DNA of 64,000 nucleotides from Marisa cornuarietis (Eukaryota > Mollusca > Gastropoda > Architaenioglossa > Ampullariidae). The stretch spans positions 1,116,001 to 1,180,000 of the forward strand of contig SMMW01000077.1 in assembly GCA_004794655.1 (NCBI GenBank), written 5' to 3'. The notes under the pieces are model-generated. The model saw only the letters and a list, made by a program, of their open reading frames with translations, was not told the origin of the DNA and did no database searches. Of the stretch, positions 10,001-22,000 are shown one piece after another. The position numbers and the translations under genes were made by a program. The first letter of the stretch is position 1. The number at the start of each line of letters is the position of its first letter.

Positions 10001-13000
10001 GTTTAAATATCATTGCAGTCACACCGGGGAAGAGGGGAGAGAGGGGGAGGTTGGGGGATTGGTGTTTTTGCCGTGCCAGCTAAGGCTAAATCAGGGCAAG
10101 GCAGTCAGCCCTGTTAACAGATGCACCATGCAGAGAAAGAACAGTGTGCCCGAGATGAGAGCTGAAGCCAGGACGGCCAACCCTCACTGTATTGGTGATA
10201 GGTACTAACCGTTGCACCACCGGGCTGCCCAAGCTGCGGTCGCACCAGCAAGCCGCAGCCAGTGGCTTGCCTTGTTTAAGGAGTCACACCATACATGTGT
10301 ATGGTGCTTTTAATATTTTTTTAAATTTGGGAATGGTTAACGGTGTAGGAACAAATAATAGCTCATTTTAAAGCTGAATAATTTCTCTACAAGTTATGTT
10401 CCTTGGTTTGTACGACAGGACATCCGGTCTTTCAAATTTAAATTCTTTGTGGTATAGTTAGCAAAATGATAGAATTTGCAGGTCGATGTCCCCGTTTTCT
10501 GAACTACTGATTATCTTGTGATTTCCTGGTTCTGGATATGTAATCATGTTAGGATATAAAAAATTTACTTGTATGTATTAACTTTTTATGTACAAACCAA
10601 GTTTTCACTATGGCTCTACTTTCGAAATACGAGTTTTGGCTATGCTGAAATTTATATGTGTGTGTGAATTTTCTAAAAAAACAAAACATACCACTTTCTA
10701 AAGGTAAAACAGTTCATCTTTGGTAAATGTGATATTTAAAACTAATTCAAAATTATATTTTTGTGACAGATACTTATTTTTGTATAATTTTTTGAAAAAT
10801 AGCCAAAATGTGGCAACCAATGGAGATATCTTGTCTGAAAGGGAGATGACCTATATGAGTTAAGGAGGGCAGCAGATCCATCAACGTGCGACAGTACAGA
10901 CTGAAGAGAGAACTTTCTCTGATTAAAGGACAGAAACCAATTAGCAAGGAGGCTACATATTTGTACAATTAGTGCAGAATTCAAAGAACTGCCAAGAGCA
11001 CACAAATCATATTCCAGAAATAAAACATTAGAGAAACCTGTTGCGTTTAGAGATGGCAGGAGATGGTGATGGAGATCTCCGCCGTGAAGACTGGGATGGC
11101 GATTTCCTAGGTGGGGACCTGGAGCGTCGCCTACCTTGACGGGGGGACCTGGATACTCTTCTGATAGGTGATCGTCTGTATGACCTTACTGGTGATCTTC
11201 TCGGAGATCGTCTGAAAGACCTGATAGGTGATCTTCGCATGGGAGAGCGAAGTGGGGATCTGCGACCAGATGATCTTCTAGGGGAACGAACTGGTCTTCT
11301 GGGAGATCTTGAACTTCTACCTTTGTAAGACCTCGATCTTGATCTCTCAGCTTCTTTTGGTCGCATCTTGTCTGAACGCGGCCTATCGCTATCTTTGGCT
11401 CGAGACCTGACCTCCGGGCTCTTCTTTCTGGGTGGTGGAGATGATGCAGAAGATCTGACCCGACTGCTGCGAGTGTCCCTCTTCTTCTCTGCCTCTGGAG
11501 ATTTAGCTTTAGCAGGAACAGCCTTCTTCTGTTTTTCTTCAGTTTTTGCAGCAGACGCAGATCTACTGCTGGCACTGCTAGAGCGGCTTGCTGGACTCGA
11601 ACTACTATCACTGTCTCCATCACTGCTGCTACTACTACTACTGCTGCTGGTACTGCTGCTGTCTCTAGCTTGTCGCTTAGGACTGCCAGCACTTGGTAAT
11701 TTTTTCTCTGCATCTTTCTGGTTTGTTCGCTCCTCTGGAACCACAACCTCTTTTGCCAACTCTGTTGGTGCTGCTTTGGGGGCTTTGGCATCCCATCGTG
11801 AACGGGCCTTGAGTGGTGGTGCAGTCTTGTCAGGAGACCTGGGACCATGTTCTGTGACCTGCTTTTCTCCTTGAGCTGTTGCTGAAACACCTCTTTCTGG
11901 TGGCTGCACAGACATGTCTTCTGGCAGCTGCATTTTCTGTGGGGAAGGAGACCTAGATGAGCCTGAAGAAGATGACGTAGATGATGAGCGTGATCTTCGC
12001 TTAGTATTGGGATCCTTAACAGGGCTTTTCTCGCTGGCATTGCCAGGACTGTGAGATTGTTTTGTTAGACCTGTTTCTTGACCCTTGGACCTGTCTCCAG
12101 CATCTGATTCTGAATCTGTGCTCATTCTGGAGCCACCACTACTGCTGCGCTCATCACGTCCTCTGGGCTTTATGGTCGATGCAGGTGGAGGAGAGAGAGG
12201 TGGTGGGGGCAATGGTGGGGTGACTGGCCGTAAGGGGGCAGAAACTGGTAGCATGGAGTCGCAGGGAGGAAGAGGTATGCTTGAAGGATTATTGCGACTC
12301 ATTTCTTCTCGCTTCCTGCAGTATAAGAAAGGGTTAAAGGATGGTCAGTCAATACAAGGAAAGGTTTTAAGTCAATTGATGACTTAACAATGGTTAACAA
12401 AAACATGAGATAGTGTTGGTAAACAGAAAAGCAATGTAGAGCAAATAAGCTCTGACATTTCTGGGTTTTAGGAGAAGTGAGGGGGAGAAAGGAAACGGGA
12501 TATGTTGAAATCAAGAGTTAGCATGTACAAACAGTATTATTTCCACTATGCTGAAATCAGCAGTTATCTTGTCCAAACAGTATTATTTATACCGAGAGAA
12601 AGTTGTCATGAAACAACAAAATCTACCAACCTGGCCATCTCAGAAGCAGCAACAGCTACCTTTTCTAAAGGAGGTATTGGAGGTGTCTTGATGCGAACTG
12701 CTGGGCTCTCAACCTCTTTCACAGGAGCGAATGCCTGCTGAGAAAAATAACCAAAGATTTTCACTTGACTGCAACCCCATGTAAACCAAGACACAACTGA
12801 CTTACAAAGCAAGTACATGTACCCTTACAACAACAATTTCCTACGTGCTCACCTGTACTGGTGATGTGTCCATATCTTCATGGTCCAAATCTTCTGGTTC
12901 TGGGGGAGGCTGCCACTTAAGCCGCTCCTGCATCAAAATAAAGCTACCATGAGAGATTTGCAGATGCTTTTATTAGTCAGACATAAGTGAGACATGCTAA

Positions 13001-16000
13001 ATATTAGTGTGTGTGTAAGGATTGCACAAAACCAATTTTCTTTTCAAAAAGTTATCAATCAGTTGTCACTGCTGAATATTGAAGACAAATTCTTTTGAGG
13101 CTTTTCTTGTTTTTAAATTTCATCCCATATAAAGAAAAATAATAGGGTTAGGGTTAGAGAATAATAAAAAAGTGAATCAGCCACCCAACTGTCCCATGGA
13201 GCATTGGGGGAGCATATGGACAGATACAGGTGCTGACAGGGCCGCCACTCTTGCCTATTGTGGGCGATAGTGAGCAGGTCCTGTACAGGACGATCAGTCC
13301 AGTCTTTGACGATCGTAGGCCAGTTCTTTCTCTGACCATTGCTGCGCCAACTACCCTCTATGGTGCCGTGGATGACAGTCTTCGACAGGGTGTCGTGCCA
13401 GGTCACATGGCCAAAGAAGACCAGCTTATATCGCTTGCTGTTGAAAGTAAAGGTTCCTGGTGTCCTACAAGTGTGGTAATCTTGTTTTGTATGAAGTCAT
13501 TGGTTCTATGTTCTCCGTGTGACATCTGGAGCAGCCTCCTCGGGCACTTGTTCTCAAATGCCTGGATTCTCCTTTCCAGTTTGGTCTACATGTCGAATCT
13601 GTAAAGCATGATCTTCTCTGAGAATGGCTGTTGTACGGCTACCAGTACTGCTGGAGTAGCTCGTTCTGGACCTAAAGGCAGGTGTCTGGGAAATCCTCTG
13701 CCATGTGCTCAGTGAAGACACCTAGCTCAAGGAAGGCTGTGGGAAACTTTAGGTTTGGGACAGCTGGAGCAGGTGTGAATCGAGGGCTCAAGGAAGTCTG
13801 TGGGAAACTACGGGTTTGGGACAGCTAGAGCAGATGTGAGCAGAGGAATACGCCGAGAGCAAGGAAAGCTGTGGGAAACTATGGGTTTGGGACAGCTATA
13901 GCTGGTGTATAGACGGCCTGAGGTCCAGCAAGACGAGTGATGAGTGCACTTCCATTTTACCAGCCGGAGAGGAACGTGTCCGCTGATCTCCTAGGTGGAG
14001 GGACCGTTACAGCAAGGCCGCACGAGTGACCAGTACGATAGGACATTCTGTAGTGGATATCCTCGTCATCCTGACGACCGTGATGCGAGGCTTCCTAGTA
14101 CTTAGCACCGTGGCGAACAGCGAAAATAAAGTAAGACCTTACCAAGTTAACAGAAGGTTAAGTGGAGCACTGTGTGTATTTTAAACCTCCTTTTAAAGTG
14201 GTTATAAAAGTGGCGCTAGGGCATAGTGGTGTGCTGCCTGTTTCGGACTCTGTTAATGTATTTATACTGATGTGCTAGGTGCACAGAGTTAAGGACATTT
14301 TAAGTGGAGCTTCATGCTCCTTGAAACTTATTTGAGTGATGCATTTCTTGTATGTTGGGTATGTCCTTTATGTGAGGCTTTAGGCTGCTGTAAATTTATG
14401 TGAGTGAGACATTATTTTCCTGCTAGATAAGCACTGACTGATATGTGGTAAAAATTAATGTAATATCAGCTTAACTATTTGATTGTAACATTATTGACTT
14501 ATAACTGTGATTATAGAAGTTTCATGTGAATTCTTCACTTGCTTTATTGTTGGCATTGAGTTTAATAAGTACTCGTGTCTCCCAGAGGGACGCTCTTCAC
14601 CGAAGTGATCACTTGTTGATTAATCTTTCTGAACGAATGTGCGTGTCTGCAGGTGGTCCGTGACACCGTCATCAGCTGTACACCCGTATCCAGAAGGATG
14701 ATCTCCACACTTGTCTCAGCTAAGCCCCACAATGTCACCATTGTTTAAGTATACCCTCCGACATCCACGCATGAAAACAACAGAGAGGAGGAGTTTTACC
14801 AACAACTAGAAAAGGTTGTGTAGGAAGTTTTGTAAAAGAACATCCTCATTGTACTCAGTGACTGGAACACCAAGGTCGGCCCAGACACTACTAGCAATGG
14901 AAAGGTGAGCACATTTGGCCTTGGCGAAACCAACAACAGGGGCATCAGACTGCTAGAATTTGCGCAGAGCCAGAGACTCACCTTAGCCAACACCTTACAC
15001 CCCCACAAGATAGAAAAGGAACTGCTAGCGGAAGAACAGGCTAGTTTCAGACCATGTAGACGCACAGTTTAACAGATCTTCAAGTGTCACATTCTTATAG
15101 AAAAGTATCTTCAGCATCAGCAGGACCTCCTCTACGACTTCTTCAGTGACTTTAAAAAGCATTTGACAAAGTCTGGCATGAGGGTCTATGGCATGAGATG
15201 CAAAATTTTCATTGAAGAAGGCCTTGTTCACTGTCAAGTCACTGAAGCTCTGTAGAATAGCTCAACAAGTACAGTACTGCTGAACAACCAAACAGGAGCT
15301 TACTTTTGCACCACAGTAGACGTATGTCAAAGATGTCTCCTACCACCGGTGCTGTTTAATCCTTCCCTTTCGGACCTTGAACGTGTGCGGGACATGTTCA
15401 CAAGTAGGGCAGTGTCATACAACACATCACGCTATGTGTAAATATTACTTCCCTTTTAACAGTTGAAAAAAGTGAACCAATCAGGTCTTTTGTGTTGCTT
15501 GAATGCAGGCAAAGATTCAGTTGATCAAGCGCCATGTTTGAGTGAGTTAATAATAATAATAATAGTGAAGATTTTTATAGCGCATATTCACACTCATAGA
15601 GAGCATGCTCTTAGCGCTTAAAACGAGGAAGAGACGTGGACTAAGTAGACACAGAACAAAGGGGATGAAAGAAAACGACAGTACTGACGAAACAGAAAAC
15701 ATTAAAAGGCATCAAGTAACAGGAACAGAAAAATATAGTGATTCTGCGAGAAAGATGGGTAAAGTAGCAAGAGGGAAGGGGGCGGGGTTAAGAAGGACGA
15801 GCATTGTGCGGACTGTGTTAGGAGAAATGCTCAAGGAAGAGGTCAGTTTTCAGTGCAGATTTGAAAGATTCAGTTGTAGGAAGGTGGCGGATATGGAAAG
15901 GAAGAGAGTTCCATTGTTTTGCAGCACAGTAGCCAAAAGTCCTGTGACCATATGTTGTTGTTCTGGTGACAGGAACAGTTAGGATACGGTCGTCAGACGA

Positions 16001-19000
16001 AGAGCGTAGTTGTCTGGACGGAGAGTAAGGGATGAGAAGTTCAGAGAAATAGTCAGGAGTTATCGGTTTCTCAATTCCACATGGATTTGTACTCAAGCAA
16101 CCGAAAATGTGAAGAAAACAGTAAGTAATACTTGATGTCTAATGTCTAACAAAATATGTTTGTTTGAAAATAAATGTGTAAATAATTATTTCTTTGAAGA
16201 AAATTTATGACCTGCTTTTCTGTTCTAACTTCTCTGTCCCATACAGTTACAATCTTTCATTTGAATTTAGTACAAAAAAACAAAACCTACGTTTCTTAAA
16301 ATGGACACCATGTAAATGTTTTTAAAATGCTTTCTAAAATGGTGTATCACAAACGGTTGTCTTTACTGTAGGTTAACAGATATAGCTATTCAAAAATACC
16401 TGTCGATATCTCAATCACGGGCATTTACTCCCATGCTGGGAGTGGTTTAATACTTTCTTGGAGAACATCATACTTGAAACCCTCCATGACCATCGAAAAA
16501 GTGAATAACAATATAAGTAAATTAGTTGTTATGCTGATTGTATATGATCGCTGGACTCCATTTGTGCACACCGTCATGGATAAAGACTTAAGAAACATGC
16601 CACTATATATAATGCTCATTTGTTTTTATTGTTCTAATAATAAGAATAATTACAAAAAATCACTTAAGCAGCATGAAAAACAAACATGGTAAAGCAGACT
16701 GCAAACAGCCAAAAGAGAAGTGGAATAGCACAGCATGGCAACAGCGTAGGTGAGATAAGCCTGAACTCGCAACCAGTGTTGCTCAGAGCCAGTGAACTTA
16801 CCTCCACTACTTTCTTCTCCTTCTTGCCGTCAGCGTTTGTGTCACCGTCAGATGAGGCCCTTTTTTTTGGTGGTGACCGCGAATCACTGCTGGATCCTGA
16901 ATGAGACTGAGAACTGACAGAGGATGATGATGATGACCTAGATCTCATGGGCTTGTCGTTTGTAGGCTGTGGTGCCTTGACAGATATTGTAGTCATAGGC
17001 TCCTCAGCATCTAAATCATAGAGGATTTTTGGTTTCTCCGATGTTGCTTCCAATTTCTCGTGTGATGTTTTGGAGGAAGTTAACTGCTGAGATATGCTCT
17101 CTGGCAATGGCACCTCTTTTAACAGCTGTTGGCCATGGGCAGGTGCTTCACTTTCTAGCTGCGATGGTCTTAAACGGAAAAAAACAGTGGGTAAGCCAAA
17201 TAATTTAAAACAGAAAAAGCCTTCAACCCAACCTTCCCCCCACCCCAAAAGAAAAGTCGTTCTTTTTGCTCTGGCCATATGATGGACCAGGAATAGAAAA
17301 ATTAAATCGTTATACTGCGTTCACCAATGTAAGAGACCATAATGACAGCAAAGCACTCACACATCAAGGGTGTTGTTAGAAGCTGATTTACCAGCCAGTG
17401 GCTTCTGGCCAGGCTTCCAATGTGTTGGTGGTGGGCTTTCAGATTTACGCATGACAGGTCGGCTGGAAATGGCAAAACGTAGTCGTTAAGCTGAACAATG
17501 CACATGGAGACTTTATTCAGAAGACAGGATGTCAATCATGCACCCCTCATAAGTTTGCCAAAAGGATTATGGCAATGTTTGGTTCTACCTATGTGTGTAA
17601 ACAGTTATTTTCCTTCATGAAATCAACAAACACTTCTCAGAGAACAAGACTGACTGATCAAAACCTAAAAATATTCTGCAATAATTTGTATTAAATGACT
17701 TCGATTAGTTGTCGTGTGCAGCCCTCATGACAACACAAATATGACCCATGTGGGCCTTGGGGAGACCCTCAGTTTGACATGCTTGATGTAGGCCACAATT
17801 TTTTTTCTGCAGCCTATACAGTCTTACTGTTTATTATATCGTCTCTTAGCGGAACAGTGTTCAGGCAATGGCTTTGCATGCACAAAGTGGCCTTGAGATT
17901 CCTTAAGAGCATTCCCATCTATAAAGACCCAGAAACTTCAAACCTAACACTATCCTGCCCACCCCTCCCCACCACCTCCTATCAGACAACTGCACATGGA
18001 CCTTTTTTGACTTGTGATAATGCTTAATAGGTGCTGTAAGCTTTGCTGAAAATAAAAATTAGGAAGTATACATTGAAATATGTTTCCACACATACTGTGT
18101 AAAAATTACTAAAATTGGGACTGTCAGGTGCTTTAATTCTGTCTTCTAATGCTCTTTTAACATGAAGCAGAGAGTCTTCTGTGCAGTGCTCTATATCCTC
18201 TTTCATAAAAACAAGGAAAACAAATCACACAAAAAGTATGTTAAATGGTGATGTAATGAATGATTGCATTACTTTGCTGCAGCTGTTATTACCTTAACAG
18301 TCTGGCTTTTCGAGCCTCCAGTTCAAGCAGTCTCTTGCGTTCAGCATCTGAATCTGAATCAGATGAACTTGATGATGATCTGCCCCTCCTTCCTCGTGGT
18401 GGAGAGCGCCCCCTGTGAGGTCCACTCCTGCGTGCCGGGCTTCTTCGGAATCCTGGACTACCCCGCCTCCATCTGTTTGCATAACCAGCTCGTCTTTCTG
18501 GCAATGGTCTATGCCTTGTTTCGCTTTCCTTGGATCTTGAGCGACGACTTCGGTTTGGTGAATTGGACTTGGAATGCCTGCGATCAGCTGAATCGGATCT
18601 GTTGCGATCATCATGGCTGCGAAGTGGTCTCCTTTTCTCCGGTGACCAGTTTTGTCGTTGAGAAGGTTGGCGCTGTTTGTCTGCTGAGCGTGACCTGCGA
18701 AGCTGTGCACCCTCTTTTGATCTTGAGCGCCGCTGATTCACTCGCTTTTCTCGTGACCTTGATCTTCGCCTGTCTGCTGATCTTTTGTCCTGTGAATCAG
18801 AATCTTTTCTGTCTCTTCCATGTGCTTTTTTATCTTTTTTTTCCACATCAGGAGACTTTGAACGACTCTTTTTCTCAGAATCTCTACGACTATCTCGCCT
18901 GTCTCTTGAAGAGTTTTTTTCTCTTTTTCGAGTTTCTGACTGATCTCTCTTGTCGTGACTGCCTGACTGACCATGTTGGCCCAACTTGCCAAATGACTTT

Positions 19001-22000
19001 TCTTCCTTCTCTGTACGTTTCTGTACTCTTCTTTGGTCATTCTTTCTGTTCTTTGTATCTTTGTCATCTTCACTGTCACTCTCAGCACCACTATTGATGT
19101 CTTCCTGGTCCTGGGTAGTCTTCTGCTTCCCTTTCTCTTCATCAGACTCATCCTTTTGTCTTCTACTCTTTTCCTGCTTCTTGTTCTTCTCCTCATCTGT
19201 GCCCACATCTTCTTTGTCATTTTTATGCTTCTTCTTGTGTTTATCACTCTTTTTGTGCTTCTTATGTCTAAAACAGAACAAGAAAACGTAAATAAATGTG
19301 TAAATGACAAGCCATTAACACAGATTCTTTAGGAACTCAATCTAAGTGGCTTGTTCCTCATGTAAAGAATATATGAAAAATGTTTCCTAAGCAAAATGAT
19401 CCATATGTTCTACCTTGCATAGCTGTATTTTCATAACTGTCACTCATACTGATGAGTGACACTGAAGTGCACTGTCTGTTGAAACAGATGATCCAGGTGG
19501 CAAACACTGTCATGCTGTGTTTAAACTACTTCACCTCAGATACCTCTTTTCACTGAGAGATGTGACAAGTCTCTTACTTCTTGTTGTCTGTCTTTTCCTT
19601 CTGCTTTTCTTTCTCCTTCTTCCCTCTTTTGGTCTGTTCTTCTTCTCTTAAAGCAGGGAAAAAAAAAGTAAATTAGATGAATTATGATGCAAAATTTTGT
19701 GATAAATGTGCCCAAAATGCTTTCCCAAGATTTTTTTTTTAAAGTGTAGAATTTCATGCTACCTAATAATAATGATTTGTATAGTGCCTTTCTAAATATT
19801 TTCTCAGAGCGCTTTACATAGACAAAATCATAGACTAAATCATCAACAAACATGTACCCATATTTGCATATAACAGGCGCACTTACTTCTATAACATAGA
19901 TTCCCTCATAAACAAAGTAAATTAAAGATACATGTTATGCACGCTCATGGTCGGGACAGGGTTACAGTGAAGTCATGGTTCTGAAAAGATGCATCTTAAG
20001 TTTAGACCTAAAGGTGGTAAAAGAATCAGAGTGTCAGAGGCTGATGGTAATCCCTTCCAAGTTGATAGGGCTTGGTATGAGAAAGACCTCTGTCCACAGT
20101 CTTTGTCTTAGTTAGTGGGACCCATGGAAGCTTGGTGTCAAAAGATGAGCGAAGAAGTCGTGCGGGTGTATAGATGGGAGTGAGTTTGGCGAGGTACCGA
20201 GGACCAGTGACAGAAACGGGAGAGTAAGTCAGAGTGGAAAGTTTGTAGACTATACGGTCCATGACTGGCAGGCAGTAAAGAGAGCGTATGATAGGTGATA
20301 TATGTTCATATCTACAGGGTCTGTAGATGAGGGGAGCAGCTTTATCCTTTGAAGTCTGCCAAGAAGATACTTGGGAATTCCAGCTAAAAGAGAATTACAA
20401 TACCTGCACACAAAGACTTACCTATCTTCTTCATCGTTGCCAGATCTTCCTCTTTCAAACTGCTGCTCATCAGTGTGTTCCGACTCGACACGGATTCCTA
20501 GTCGTGATTTGGCCCCAGGACGTTCGTTTTGCTGCAGACGGTCACCTTTGACCCAGCGATCCTCTGTCTGTGGGTTTGGCTGCTGGGTGGGCTTGATGAT
20601 GCGATTCATTTCACGACGCCAGTGAGGAGGTGTAACGCTGCGTGACCGACTTCGGGACCGAAATCGCTTAAAAGAAAAACAATTATTAACTTTTCATACT
20701 TGTCCCAACCCGTAAGTGCAAGTGAACTAGACATGTTACCCACTCCATTTACCAAGCTACAGCATCTACCTCCCTATTTGGACTCACTAAAATCCACCAA
20801 AATCAGGTCATAAGGAGATTAACCAGTCTGCTTTCATGCCATGTACCATGACTTTAAGTGCCTTTAAATTCAAGTTCATTTACAATTAAACCTGTTTGTT
20901 AAGACCTTCCAATATTGTCCCAACATCGAAAATTGAATCCACCCCGACTCAAAAGACAAAGCAATCTTTAATGACAAGTGTAGCTATTAACATCAAATAT
21001 TATCAACGGAGCCATGCATTGCTTTAATAAGTTCAGCTACCACTGTACTAAACAAAAATGGCTGCTTTGCAATGCACATTCAGAGAACATATCACAAGAA
21101 GGTGCATAATGTGATTTAAAATTTTTTTTTAAAAAGCCTTTGTTGTCATTCTTCAGTTTGGAGTTTTGTATTAAATCTACAGATGTTCAGTTAAAATCTC
21201 ACAATAGCCCAAAAAAGCCTTTGTTGTCGTTATTCTTTAGTCTGGAGGTTCTTATTAAATGTATAAGCAGACGTTCAGTTAATATGAAACAGGTGATACT
21301 CCTTGACATTCATTTAGCCCAGGGCACTGGTCCATTTGTCTTTTGGTGTTGGGATGATGTCAGGGCTTCTGCTAACGCAAAAAATTGCTTAAAGTACGCA
21401 TTAAAAGTTCGGAGGACCCCTTCAATTTTTGTCAATGGGGTCCCAGGGGACCCCTTCAAATTTGGGCAAAAAACAGATACAAAATTGGGTAAGTGTAGTG
21501 CCTGACATCGTATGCCAATCTATTGTCGTCTGCTACAAGGTGAGAGTAACTTCCCTTGCACTGAGTTTTTCCCCTTACCAAAAAGAGTTCCATTAACCTA
21601 TTTCCAAGATGTTGTTGACAGCGTGGTTAAAATCATCGTCTCAGAAACGAAAAGAAAGTGAGGGTGAAGACAAACAGCAAGATAATGAAGATCGTGAACC
21701 CACATCATCATGCCCTGTTCCATCTAGTACCTGTGATTTTTTTTTTCACATTGTAAAGGGACCCCTTAGAGTTAGTCTGGGACCCCTTAGAAATCTGAAG
21801 GGGTCCCTGGGACCCCAAAGAATTTAGCCTTAGCAGAAGCCCTGGACGTGGTCTTACATGGGACGATATGGTCATGGCAGAGCCGATTTGACTCAGGTGG
21901 GAGGTCGATATAGCCGAGGTGAAATGGTTTTTGGTTGAAATGACTGTCTCATAGCCCCGATTGCTATTGTCTCTTCAAAAGTATGAGTACAGCCTAACAA

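Noticed and set aside
11186..12040. A 284-codon minus ORF and a 168-codon plus ORF inside NKTR exon 18
   Set aside because: Shadow frames of the RS-rich exon; the true frame is set by phase-matched exons on both sides and RS composition.
13142..13160. Interstitial telomere (GGGTTAGGGTTAG)
   Set aside because: Only about two units; too short to be more than chance or a repeat edge.
14100..14680. Possible Gypsy-type LTR ending in GGTCCGTGACA
   Set aside because: The ending can be read as RTE-like LINE coding ([12 protein letters not shown]); no second LTR, primer site or duplication was found.
18264..19310. Long plus-strand (277 codons) and alternative minus-strand frames at NKTR exon 13
   Set aside because: Low-complexity shadows of the Lys/Arg/Ser coding frame.
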